From the NCBI RefSeq assembly GCF_009674565.1, contig NZ_WKJL01000017.1:62001-126000 (forward strand): DNA of 64,000 nucleotides. Direction: 5' to 3'. Every line of letters begins with the position of its first letter. The stretch's first letter is position 1. The position numbers and the translations under genes are program-made. Shown one piece after another: positions 24,809 to 33,236 of this stretch. Source of the stretch: Duganella aquatilis (lineage in GTDB: Bacteria > Pseudomonadota > Gammaproteobacteria > Burkholderiales > Burkholderiaceae_D). The notes beneath the pieces were generated by a model. The model worked only from the letters and a program-made list of their open reading frames with translations, had not been told where the DNA came from and did no database searches.

Positions 24809-25282
24809 TTATTCGATGGTGGAGGTGTCGAAACCGGCCGGCAGCGCGCTGGGGATCCAAGCCTGGCCGGCAAACGCGCGCATGTGGCCGTTGGAGACGA
24901 TGACCACGTCCGACTGGTTGACGGCCAGTTGCGAATGGCCGGCTTTCGGGCGCTTTTCGGCGTTGCTGGTCATGGCGGTGAACTTGTCGCCCAGCAGGGT
25001 GCGCAGGTCGGGCAGGGTCGGGCCGTTCCAGCTGACGGCGAACACCACGCCGTTGGCGTCGGTGTATTCGCGCACGATGGTGCCGCTGTCGAGCGTGCTT
25101 TGGCTGACGGTGTAGACGGCGGTGGTGGCGTTGGCCGTGGCGGCCGCCAGGCTGCGCGCGGCCATTTTGGTCTGGGTGGTGGTGGCGCCGTCGAAATTGG
25201 ACGGCGCGCTGCCCAGTGCGGCCCAGGCGAGCGCGCCTTGCAGCAGGGACAGGAATAACATCAGGGTGATTGCGCGGCGCAT
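24809..25282 (-). CDS. DUF2844-family exported protein
   Basis: The 157-residue product (start 25282, GGAG 6 nt upstream; ATG 25294 and 25312 are alternatives) has a signal peptide (ITLMLFLSLLQGALAWA) and a small beta-rich domain with VREYTDANGVVFAVSWNGPT, then PDLRTLLGDKF and VIVSNGHMRAFAGQAWIPSALP. These match DUF2844, generally found beside DUF3443 in beta-proteobacteria, as here. It is the first gene of the two-gene unit. Function is not known; the pairing suggests the two form an envelope complex or a protease and its partner. Confidence 0.82.
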   Translation of the reverse strand: MRRAITLMLFLSLLQGALAWAALGSAPSNFDGATTTQTKMAARSLAAATANATTAVYTVSQSTLDSGTIVREYTDANGVVFAVSWNGPTLPDLRTLLGDKFTAMTSNAEKRPKAGHSQLAVNQSDVVIVSNGHMRAFAGQAWIPSALPAGFDTSTIE

Positions 25283-25366
25283 CGCACGCTCCATTGCCGA
25301 AAATAAAGACAATGCGAGTTTAGAACGGTCGCGCGTTGGGTTAAGTTAGCGAGATGTAAGCAAACG

Positions 25367-25675
25367 TTACATCTTGGGCAGGGCTGCTGGCGCCGGCTGC
25401 GTGTAGATCACGACCGGCGGCAAAGGCGCGGGCGGCGGCGCCTTCGGCACGGCGTTGTTCGGTACAAAGGTCATGACAACGATCCCGGTACCGCTCATGA
25501 CAATCGCCGTGCCGACGATCCACTTGATCATTTCGGAAAAGCCTTTGTGCATTTCAGCTCTTAAAGCTTCGAGGTCGGTTTTTGTGGCGCATTGTTCCAG
25601 ACGTTCCTCGATCCTCACCAAACGCTCGCGGGTGTCGGTCATCAATTCTTCGAGTTTTGCGATCCTGGTTTCCAT
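25367..25675 (-). CDS. Small coiled-coil membrane protein, 102 residues
   Basis: The N-terminal half is a charged coiled coil (METRIAKLEELMTDTRERLV; RIEERLEQCATKTDLEALRA), followed by one membrane helix (IVGTAIVMSGTGIVVMTFV) and a Pro-rich tail (APPPAPLPPVV). This layout resembles small membrane-anchored coiled-coil proteins seen in phages and bacterial genomes, with no established function. It stands alone between the DUF2844 gene and a TonB receptor gene on the same strand. Confidence 0.7.
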   Translation of the reverse strand: METRIAKLEELMTDTRERLVRIEERLEQCATKTDLEALRAEMHKGFSEMIKWIVGTAIVMSGTGIVVMTFVPNNAVPKAPPPAPLPPVVIYTQPAPAALPKM

Positions 25676-25730
25676 ACCAGGATCGTATTCCTCGTCACAG
25701 CCGACGTCAAACGCGCGGCCTTGAGCCAGA

Positions 25731-28115
25731 TCAGAACTTCACGTAGAGCCTGCCGAAGTAGGAGGCGCCGTTCAGGCCGAACTGCACCGACTCGTATTTG
25801 AAGCCATTGTCGGTCTCATCCGGATTCTGCGTGCTCGGATGCACGTTGAAGATGTTGTTGCCGCCAAACGAGAACTTCATGTTCTTGTTGATGGTGTACG
25901 TAAAGCTCAGATCGGCCGATGCCTTGGCGTCGTAGTGCTGGTTCGGCACGCCGGCGGCGGTGCCGCTGTAGGTGCCCAAGGTCTGCGGGCCGAAGTAGAT
26001 CAGCTTCAGGTCGGTTTCCCAGGCGCTGTGGGTGTAGTCGAAGCCCAGCGTGGCCTTGGAGCGTGGCGCGCCCTGCTCGATGTACAGGCGTTCCTTCTCC
26101 GACAGCAGCACATCCTCGTAGCCCTTCAGCGAGGCCGGCGCGTGGATGCCGGTCACCTCGGTCTTGCTGACGTTGAGCGCCAGGAAGGTGGTCAGCTTGT
26201 CGGCGCCGAAATTGGCCTTGTGCGACGCGGTCAGGTCCAGGCCCTTGGTCTTGGTGTCGACCGAGTTGACGAAGAATTGCGCCTGGCCTACGCCCAGCGT
26301 CGCCAGCTTGGCTGCCAGGTCAGGGTAGTTGCTGTCGTCAAAGCGGCCGGACAGCACGATGCGGTCCTTGATCTTGATCTGGTACAGGTCGGCGGTGACG
26401 GACACGGCTTGCGTTGGCGTCCAGGTCGAACCCAGCGTGAAGCTGGTGGATTTCTCTTCCTTCAGCTTCGGAATGCCGGCCAGGTTGGTGACCGCGCTGT
26501 TGTTCGGCGCCAGCACCACGTCGGTCGGCACGCCGCCGATGAAGTCGGTAAAGGTCGACGAGAAATACATCTGCTGCAGCGACGGCGCGCGGAAGCCGGT
26601 CGAGGCCGAACCGCGCAGCAGCACGGTCGGCGCCACGCGCCAGCTGCCGGCCAGCTTGCCGGTGGTGGTCGAGCCGAAGTCGCTGTACTTCTCGTAGCGC
26701 ACCGCGCCCTGGGCCTTGACGGTGTCGGTCAGGTCCGCTTCCAGATCGAGGTAGGCGGCAACGTTGTGGCGGTTGGCGTTGACCTGGTCGGCTGGCTGGA
26801 AGCCGGGGAAGCCCTGGCTGCCGGCCGCGCCGCCGATACCAACGCCGTCGGCGTCGATGTAGGAACCCGGCTCGCCGGCGTAGATCTTGTAGTTCTCGTG
26901 GCGGTATTCGGCGCCGAAGGCGACGTTCAGGCCACGGCCCAGCACGCCGTCAAAGTAGCGATTGAAGTCGAGGTTGGTGGTCAGCTGCTCGAACGAGAAG
27001 CCGCCGGCGTTGAAATTGGTCGGGCTGATGCCCTTGCCGCCGGCCAACAGGTCCTTGTTGGCGATCGACGCGTTCAGCGTGTTGCTGATGTCGTAGATCA
27101 TCTTGTTGTAGCCGTAGGTCTGCGACAGGTCCATATTCCATTCGCCCACCTGGTTGCGGTGGCCGATGGTGGCGTAGCGGTCGTCGATCTTGGCGTTGAT
27201 GAACGGGACGAAGCCGTTCGGGTACATGGCGGCCGAGTTGCGCGACGGGATGTCGTCGCTGTCGATGCCGCCGCGCGCCCAGGCGCCGGAGGACGCATCG
27301 CGGCTTTGCGCGCCGGCGGTCAGGTACAGGCGGCCGCTGGCGACGGTCGGCAGTTCGCCGTTCAGGTACAGGGTCTGGTTCTTGGTCTTGCTGTCGCCGA
27401 TGGTGCGCGGATTGCCGTCTTCGGCGCGGTTGGAGCGGCCGCGATCGAGGTATTCGCCGGTGATGCCGAGCACGCCGCCGTTGCCGATGTCGACGCCGCA
27501 ATAGGCCGACGCCAGGTAGTTCTTGCCGTCGCGGCGCGAGTACTCGCTGAAGCCGGCGACCGCTTCGCAGCCCTTGGATTTTTTCAGGCCGATATCCATC
27601 ACGCCGGCGATCGCGTCCGAGCCGTACTGGGCGGCGGCGCCGTCACGCAGCACCTGCACGTCCTTGATGGCCAGCATCGGGATGGCGTTCATGTCGGTGC
27701 CGGTGTTGCCGCGGTTGCGCGCACCGAACAGGTTGACCAGCGCCGTGGTGTGGCGGCGCTTGCCGTTGACCAGCACCAGGGTCTGGTCTGAACCGAGGCC
27801 GCGCAGGGCGGCGGAGTCGACCAGGTCGGCGCCGTCGGAGCCGGTCTGGCGGGTCGAGTTGAACGATGGGGAAATATAGGTCAACGTTTGCGCCAGGTCG
27901 AACTGGCCGCCGGATTCGCTGACTTTGCTCAGCGGGATGACATCGACCGGCACCACGGTGTCGGTGGCGGAACTGGTCGCGCGGCGCGAACCGACCACGC
28001 TGACCGATTGCATGGAAGTATCCGTTTGCGCGTAGACGTCTGGCGTCACGGCGACTGCGCTGGCGCCATACAGGCTGACCAAGACGGCTTTACGTAGAGT
28101 TTTTGTTTTGAACAC
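25731..28115 (-). CDS. TonB-dependent outer-membrane receptor
   Basis: The 794-residue product has a signal peptide (MFKTKTLRKAVLVSLYGASA..VYAQ). The plug domain begins TDTSMQSVSVVGSRR and contains AALRGLGSDQTLVLVNGKRRH and DVQVLRDGAAAQYGSDAIAGV. A 22-strand barrel ends GASYFGRLYVKF with the terminal Phe required for assembly. The STGFRAPSLQQMYFSS segment is typical of the family. The 122-bp AT-rich stretch upstream has no obvious Fur box. No transporter genes are adjacent and the ligand (metal chelate, vitamin or sugar) cannot be predicted. Confidence 0.9.
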   Translation of the reverse strand: MFKTKTLRKAVLVSLYGASAVAVTPDVYAQTDTSMQSVSVVGSRRATSSATDTVVPVDVIPLSKVSESGGQFDLAQTLTYISPSFNSTRQTGSDGADLVDSAALRGLGSDQTLVLVNGKRRHTTALVNLFGARNRGNTGTDMNAIPMLAIKDVQVLRDGAAAQYGSDAIAGVMDIGLKKSKGCEAVAGFSEYSRRDGKNYLASAYCGVDIGNGGVLGITGEYLDRGRSNRAEDGNPRTIGDSKTKNQTLYLNGELPTVASGRLYLTAGAQSRDASSGAWARGGIDSDDIPSRNSAAMYPNGFVPFINAKIDDRYATIGHRNQVGEWNMDLSQTYGYNKMIYDISNTLNASIANKDLLAGGKGISPTNFNAGGFSFEQLTTNLDFNRYFDGVLGRGLNVAFGAEYRHENYKIYAGEPGSYIDADGVGIGGAAGSQGFPGFQPADQVNANRHNVAAYLDLEADLTDTVKAQGAVRYEKYSDFGSTTTGKLAGSWRVAPTVLLRGSASTGFRAPSLQQMYFSSTFTDFIGGVPTDVVLAPNNSAVTNLAGIPKLKEEKSTSFTLGSTWTPTQAVSVTADLYQIKIKDRIVLSGRFDDSNYPDLAAKLATLGVGQAQFFVNSVDTKTKGLDLTASHKANFGADKLTTFLALNVSKTEVTGIHAPASLKGYEDVLLSEKERLYIEQGAPRSKATLGFDYTHSAWETDLKLIYFGPQTLGTYSGTAAGVPNQHYDAKASADLSFTYTINKNMKFSFGGNNIFNVHPSTQNPDETDNGFKYESVQFGLNGASYFGRLYVKF

Positions 28116-28237
28116 GTGTGGTCTCCCATGAAAAATTTGATTTTATGCAAATAGTTCATATAGATAGCTGTTTTTGTAGCAATTTCTGGTGCAAACATTA
28201 TTTTGTGTTGTATGCACGCGCCACTCATGTCTTCACT

Positions 28238-29035
28238 CTACGTAGCACTACGCACTACGGTTTTTCCTCCGATTAAAATACTTTCATCACGGAACTCCGT
28301 ACGCAGCCGGCAGGGCGTGCCGACGTTGGCGCCCTGGTACAAGATCAGGCCGGTTTTCAGCACGACGGTGAGGGCGCCGGCCGCCACGCCGGTGGCGGCG
28401 TCCTCCGCTGCCGGATCGAGGTGATTGAAGTTGCGGCCCTCCAGCGCGCCGTCCGGACGGCGGCACCAGGCGTAGCAGCCGCTGACGCCGTGCTGTCTGC
28501 CCCAGTCGGTGATGCGCGCCAGATCGGGCGTCAACCCTTGCAGCGTGGCGCTGTCGGCGACTTCCAGCAGCAGCTTGGGGCTGCCGACCGAGGCGATCAC
28601 CGGCGGCGAAGCCAGCGCGCGGCCGGGTGCGGTCAGCAGTTGCGCCGCCAGTTCCTGTGTGACCGCTACGTCGGGCGCCGCTTGCGGCGTCAGCTGGATG
28701 AATACTTCGCCGTCTTGCAGGATCAGGCTCAATGGCTGATCGTGCATGGCGGTGCGCACTTCCAGCTGCGGCCGCTGGGCCGACAGCAGCATGTGCGCCG
28801 CCGCCAGTGTGGCGTGCAGGCACAGTGGGCTGCGCTTGTGCGGGTAGAAATAGTCCAGCACGATGCGGCCATCGTCCGCCGTGTCGATGAACACGCAGGC
28901 CGGCTTGTTGCGTTCCGTGGCGAACTGCTGGCGCTGCTCGGCCCGGGCCGGACCATGCTGCACCACCAGCGCGGCATTGCCGCCGCCCGCTGCGATGCCG
29001 AAGCAGAGCAGTTCCTGTACTTGTATTTTTTGCAT
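28238..29035 (-). CDS. PhzF-like isomerase fold protein with altered active site
   Basis: The start at 29035 gives 265 residues (MQKIQVQELLCFGIAAGGGNAALVV), matching the N-terminal PhzF/diaminopimelate-epimerase-like repeat (usual: AFT..P-GGNPAAVV). The second repeat contains LDPAAEDAATGVAAGAL (usual DPATGSAHG). Where PhzF has catalytic Glu45 in a S-E-T-A-F context, this protein reads NKPACVF with Pro at position 45, and the usual CGHATLA is CLHATLA. The fold is clear but the normal PhzF isomerase chemistry looks impaired. It is a single gene, 120 bp from the TonB receptor gene. Confidence 0.78.
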   Translation of the reverse strand: MQKIQVQELLCFGIAAGGGNAALVVQHGPARAEQRQQFATERNKPACVFIDTADDGRIVLDYFYPHKRSPLCLHATLAAAHMLLSAQRPQLEVRTAMHDQPLSLILQDGEVFIQLTPQAAPDVAVTQELAAQLLTAPGRALASPPVIASVGSPKLLLEVADSATLQGLTPDLARITDWGRQHGVSGCYAWCRRPDGALEGRNFNHLDPAAEDAATGVAAGALTVVLKTGLILYQGANVGTPCRLRTEFRDESILIGGKTVVRSAT

Positions 29036-29267
29036 TCCGATCCTTTGAATCTGTGCTTCATCGCATCCTGACCCTCCGCGCGCATGGCGTATGGAAGAAT
29101 GCAATTTTCGTCAAGGAAGGCATTATGACAAAGCGTATCGCGCCGTGCCTGGCGGGCCTGCTGTTTGCCGCCATCCGTGCGTGGCCGAAATCATTTGCGC
29201 CCGGTGGCAAAAAGGGGAATTTCGGATTGTCTCACCTTGAGTCCTGAGGGAAAGAGGGTGTAATATG

Positions 29268-29283
29268 CTGTATAAAAACACAG
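29268..29283 (+). promoter_or_regulatory. LexA (SOS) box upstream of dnaE2
   Basis: CTGTATAAAAACACAG fits CTGT-N8-ACAG exactly. It ends 9 bp before the dnaE2 start codon and overlaps the likely promoter (TTGAGT at 29237, TAATAT at 29261). It matches the box before imuA, placing the split cassette in one SOS regulon. Confidence 0.9.
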
Positions 29284-29292
29284 TATAATGCA

Positions 29293-32200
29293 ATGACCTC
29301 TCCAACACTCTCCGCCGGACTGCCGGAATATGCCGAGCTGTTCTGCCTGTCCAATTTTTCGTTCCTGCAAGGCGCTTCGCATGCCGAGGAACTGGTGGCG
29401 CGCGCGGTGCAGCTGGACTATGCGGCGCTGGCCATCACCGATGAATGCTCGCTGGCCGGCGTAGTGCGCGCTCACGGCGAGGCCAAGGAGGCGAAGTTTC
29501 CGCTGATTATCGGCAGCTATTTCCGTCTGACCAATCCGGATGGCAGCCCGGGCCTGTCGTTCGTGGCGCTGGCGCAGAACCGTGAAGGTTATGGCAATCT
29601 TTGCGAACTGATCACCATCGCCCGCAATCGCGTGGCCAAGGGCAGCTATCTGTTGACGCCGGCCGATCTGGCCGCGCCGCCGCCCGAGTTCAAGCACTTG
29701 AAAGGCTTGCCGGATTGCCTGCTGATTCTGCTGCCGCATTATCCGGCGCACATGCCCAGGGATGTCGATCAACTACATGCACAGGCGGCGTGGATGGAGG
29801 CGACCTTTTCCGGCCGCGTCTGGATGGGCTTGAACCTGCTGCTGCGTTCGTTTGACGAAGCGCACCGGCTGAGTATTGCCGAGGTGGCGTCGCAGCACCG
29901 GATGGCGGTGGTGGCGGTCGGCCATGTGTGCATGCACGTGCGCTCGCGCAAGCCGCTGCAGGATACGCTGACGGCGATCCGCGTCGGCAAGGCTGTGGGC
30001 GAATGCGGCTACGAACTGGCGCAGAACGCCGAGCAGCATCTGCGGCCGCGCGTGCAACTGGCCAATCTCTACCCACTGGCGGCGCTGGCGGAATCGGTGA
30101 AGATTGCCAAGGCATGCACCTTCAACCTGGAGGAACTGCGCTACGAATATCCGCACGAACTGATCCCGCCCGGCTACACACCGGCCAGCTACTTGCGGCA
30201 GGAAGTCTATGCGGGCAGCTTGCGGCGCTGGCCCAACGGTCCGCCCGACAATGTGCGCGCGCAAATCGAGAAAGAGCTGGAACTAATTGCTGATCTGGCG
30301 TACGAACCGTACTTCCTGACGGTGTACGACATCGTGCGCTTCGCGCGCTCGAAGGACATTCTGTGTCAGGGTAGGGGATCGGCGGCCAACTCGGTGGTCT
30401 GCTACTGCTTGCATGTGACGGAGGTTAATCCCGAACACAGCAAGATGCTGACCGGCCGTTTCATCTCGAAGGAGCGCAACGAGCCGCCGGACATCGATGT
30501 GGACTTCGAGCACCAGCGGCGTGAGGAAGTGATTCAATACATCTACAAAAAGTACGGCCATGACCGCGCGGCGCTGGCCGCCGTCGTGATCAGCTACCGG
30601 CCGAAGAGCGCGCTACGCGACAGCGGCAAGGCGTTGGGCGTGGATCTGGCCGTCGTGGAGAAGGTCTGCAAGTCGCAGCGCTGGTTTGACAGCCGTCACG
30701 ATCTGGTGGGACGGTTGGCTGAGTGCGGTCTTGATCCGGAGTCCCAACTGGCGCAGCAGTGGGCGGCGCTGGCGTTTGCGCTGCTGAGTTTTCCACGTCA
30801 TCTGTCGCAGCATCCGGGCGGTTTCGTGATCTCGCACGACAAGCTGACGCGGCTGGTGCCGATTGAAGCGGCGACCATGGAAGGGCGCCGCGTTATACAG
30901 TGGGACAAGGACGATCTGGAAGAGCTGAAACTGATGAAGGTGGACGTGCTGGCGCTGGGCATGCTGTCCGCATTGCGTCGCGCGCTCGACTTGTTGGGCG
31001 CGCGGCGCGGCCAGCCCTTCGTCATGCAGGATATCCCGACCGAAGACCGCGATACCTATGACATGATCTGCGAAGCCGAAACCATCGGCGTGTTCCAGAT
31101 CGAATCGCGCGCGCAGATGAGCATGCTGCCGCGTCTGCGGCCGAAGACGTTTTACGATCTGGTGGTCGAGGTAGCCATCGTGCGGCCGGGGCCGATAGAA
31201 GGCGGCATGGTGCATCCTTACCTGAGGCGGCGCATGGGGATCGAAAAAGTGGTCTACCCGCCGCGCCTGGAGGAGGCGCTGGGCCGCACGCTTGGCGTGC
31301 CGATCTTCCAGGAGCAGGTGATGCAGATTGCCCAGATCGCGGCTGGATTCAGCGAGGGGAAGGCGGACCAGTTGCGGCGCGCCATGGCTGCCTGGAAGCG
31401 AAAAGGCGGCGTGGACAAGTATGAGGCGGATATCAAGGCCGGCATGAAAGAGCGCGGCTATGATGACGATTTTGCCCAGGCGATCTGCAAGCAGATCCAG
31501 GGCTTCGGCGAATACGGTTTCCCGGAATCGCACTCGGCCAGCTTCGCGCTGCTGAGCTATGCCAGCTCCTGGATCAAATGCCATGAACCGGCGGTCTTCC
31601 TGTGTGCGCTGCTGAACAGCCAGCCGATGGGGTTCTACAGCCCGTCGCAGCTGGTGCAGGACGCCAAGCGGCATGGCGTGGTGGTGCGCGAGATCGATGT
31701 GCTGGTCAGTGGCTGGGAGTCGTCGCTGGAAGAGCCGGCCGGCAAGCGCGGGCAGCCGGCGGTGCGGCTGGGCCTGCACATGCTGAGCGGCATGCGCCAG
31801 CCGGCGGCGGACCGCATCGAAGCAGCCCGCGCCGACGGCCCGTTCGCCAGCGTCGCCGACCTGGCGCGGCGCGCCGACCTCGACCGTCACGATTTGCAGG
31901 TGCTGGCCGGCGGCAACGCGCTGCGCCATCTGGCGGGCCATCGGCGGCAAGCCTTGTGGCAGGCGGTCGGCGCCGTGCCGGACAAGGATCTGCTGCGCCC
32001 GACCATGCCGGACGAAACCACGCCGACGCTGCGCGCGCCATCGGAAGGGGAAGACATCCTCGGCGACTACCGCTCGCACGGCCTGACCCTGGGCCGCCAT
32101 CCGCTGGCGCTGCTGCGCGCGACCTTGTTCCAGCACCGCTTCATGCCGGCCGCCACGCTCAACACCTACACCAGCGGCATGGTGGCGCGCGCCTGCGGCA

Positions 32201-32460
32201 TGGTCACGGTGCGGCAGCGTCCCGGCACCGCCAAGGGCGTGATCTTCATGACACTGGAGGATGAAACCGGCAACGTCAACGTCATCATCTGGCCGGCGCT
32301 GCTGGAGCAGCAACGGCGCGAAGTGCTGAGCGCGCCGTTGCTGGGGGTATATGGCGTGTGGCAACAGGAAGGCATGGTGCGCCACTTGGTTGCCAAGCGG
32401 CTGGTCGACATGTCCCACCTGCTGGGCAGGCTGCCGACGGTCAGCCGCGATTTTTGCTGA
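29293..32460 (+). CDS. dnaE2: Error-prone DNA polymerase DnaE2 (ImuC)
   Basis: The 1055-residue product begins with a PHP domain (LPEYAELFCLSNFSFLQGAS; LAITDECSLAGVVRAH). It has the C-family polymerase core with catalytic Asp residues in EPPDIDVDFEHQRR near 397-410 and GQGRGSAANSVVCY near 358, plus a C-terminal OB fold (KGVIFMTLEDETGNVNVIIW). Length and motifs match DnaE2 rather than replicative DnaE1 (about 1160). It carries out damage-tolerant synthesis together with ImuA and ImuB, whose genes are 20 kb upstream. Transcription is probably LexA-repressed. No Shine-Dalgarno is evident before the ATG. Confidence 0.95.
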   Translation: MTSPTLSAGLPEYAELFCLSNFSFLQGASHAEELVARAVQLDYAALAITDECSLAGVVRAHGEAKEAKFPLIIGSYFRLTNPDGSPGLSFVALAQNREGYGNLCELITIARNRVAKGSYLLTPADLAAPPPEFKHLKGLPDCLLILLPHYPAHMPRDVDQLHAQAAWMEATFSGRVWMGLNLLLRSFDEAHRLSIAEVASQHRMAVVAVGHVCMHVRSRKPLQDTLTAIRVGKAVGECGYELAQNAEQHLRPRVQLANLYPLAALAESVKIAKACTFNLEELRYEYPHELIPPGYTPASYLRQEVYAGSLRRWPNGPPDNVRAQIEKELELIADLAYEPYFLTVYDIVRFARSKDILCQGRGSAANSVVCYCLHVTEVNPEHSKMLTGRFISKERNEPPDIDVDFEHQRREEVIQYIYKKYGHDRAALAAVVISYRPKSALRDSGKALGVDLAVVEKVCKSQRWFDSRHDLVGRLAECGLDPESQLAQQWAALAFALLSFPRHLSQHPGGFVISHDKLTRLVPIEAATMEGRRVIQWDKDDLEELKLMKVDVLALGMLSALRRALDLLGARRGQPFVMQDIPTEDRDTYDMICEAETIGVFQIESRAQMSMLPRLRPKTFYDLVVEVAIVRPGPIEGGMVHPYLRRRMGIEKVVYPPRLEEALGRTLGVPIFQEQVMQIAQIAAGFSEGKADQLRRAMAAWKRKGGVDKYEADIKAGMKERGYDDDFAQAICKQIQGFGEYGFPESHSASFALLSYASSWIKCHEPAVFLCALLNSQPMGFYSPSQLVQDAKRHGVVVREIDVLVSGWESSLEEPAGKRGQPAVRLGLHMLSGMRQPAADRIEAARADGPFASVADLARRADLDRHDLQVLAGGNALRHLAGHRRQALWQAVGAVPDKDLLRPTMPDETTPTLRAPSEGEDILGDYRSHGLTLGRHPLALLRATLFQHRFMPAATLNTYTSGMVARACGMVTVRQRPGTAKGVIFMTLEDETGNVNVIIWPALLEQQRREVLSAPLLGVYGVWQQEGMVRHLVAKRLVDMSHLLGRLPTVSRDFC

Positions 32461-32472
32461 GATGTTGCTGAC

Positions 32473-32649
32473 TTAACGCGAACGACGCCGCAAGTGCACC
32501 GCCACCATGGATTCCTGCCCGTCGTCCCAACTGCTGAGCATGACGGGCATGCCATTCTGCAGCCGCCGTGGGCGACGCAGATAGTTGCGGTACAGCCAGT
32601 GGCCGGCCACACCGGCCACGCCGGCGAACACCAGGATGGCGGCAAACAT
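32473..32649 (-). CDS. 58-residue membrane miniprotein coupled to PRC-barrel gene
   Basis: The start codon overlaps the stop of the PRC-barrel gene by one base (TAATG on the minus strand). The frame gives 58 residues: one hydrophobic helix (MFAAILVFAGVAGVAGHWLY), a strongly basic stretch (RNYLRRPRRLQNG), and a soluble tail (PVMLSSWDDGQESMVAVHLR). Stop-start overlap and codon usage argue that it is real. It is a single-pass inner-membrane protein by prediction; function unknown, likely made in step with the PRC-barrel protein. Confidence 0.68.
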   Translation of the reverse strand: MFAAILVFAGVAGVAGHWLYRNYLRRPRRLQNGMPVMLSSWDDGQESMVAVHLRRRSR

Positions 32650-33068
32650 TATCGTGCCCCGGTGGTGAAGTCGCGGCCGGTGCCGTAGTAGTTGTGGACC
32701 TGGCTGGCCCAGGTCTGGTTGGCCATGTCCGGCCAGTCGTCCTTGTCGAAGCCCGGCGCCGCTTCGATGCGGTCCTTGTCCAGGTTCAGCGTGAAGCGCT
32801 TGTTGACGGTGTCCAGCGTCAGCGCTTCCCAGGGCACGGCGAACAGTTTTTCGCCGATGGTCAGCACGCCGCCCGAGGCCATCACCGCGTAGGCGATTTT
32901 GCCGGTGCGCATGTCGAGCATGATTTCCTTGATCTCACCCAGGTGCTCGTTTTGCAGGTTGTGGACGTGGTCGCCGATCAGCGTGTCCGCGCCCATCAGT
33001 TCCGGGCCTGGGCCTTTGTGGCCGTTGTCGACATACATGCCATATTGATCACGATCTTCGTAGCTCAT
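32649..33068 (-). CDS. PRC-barrel domain protein
   Basis: The 139-residue product (start 33068, GGGAGA 6 nt upstream) has the PRC-barrel fold at about 25-100: MGADTLIGDHVHNLQNEHLG, EIKEIMLDMRTGKIAYAVMA, EKLFAVPWEALTLD. The C-terminal part is acidic/aromatic (DWPDMANQTWASQVHNYYG). PRC-barrel proteins of this type bind other proteins or RNA and are often stress-induced; no enzymatic residues are known. Its stop overlaps the start of the miniprotein gene. The gene is divergent from pyrG. Confidence 0.88.
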   Translation of the reverse strand: MSYEDRDQYGMYVDNGHKGPGPELMGADTLIGDHVHNLQNEHLGEIKEIMLDMRTGKIAYAVMASGGVLTIGEKLFAVPWEALTLDTVNKRFTLNLDKDRIEAAPGFDKDDWPDMANQTWASQVHNYYGTGRDFTTGAR

Positions 33069-33236
33069 GATGGATCTCCCTTTCATAATTGAGTTGTCAT
33101 TTTGGCCTTCCCGGGACGCCGGGTCTGTACGGTGATGCACGGTCGCTGGCGGAATTTTGGCGGGCGGAAGGTGAAGAATCGGGGGTTTTGGTGTATAATT
33201 TCAATTTCCCGCATGTGCCGTTCGGCACCATCCGCA

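Noticed and set aside
29125..29247. 40-codon frame before dnaE2 (MTKRIAPCLAGLLFAA...)
   Set aside because: No conserved feature beyond a hydrophobic start, and it ends in the dnaE2 promoter region; too little support to call a gene.
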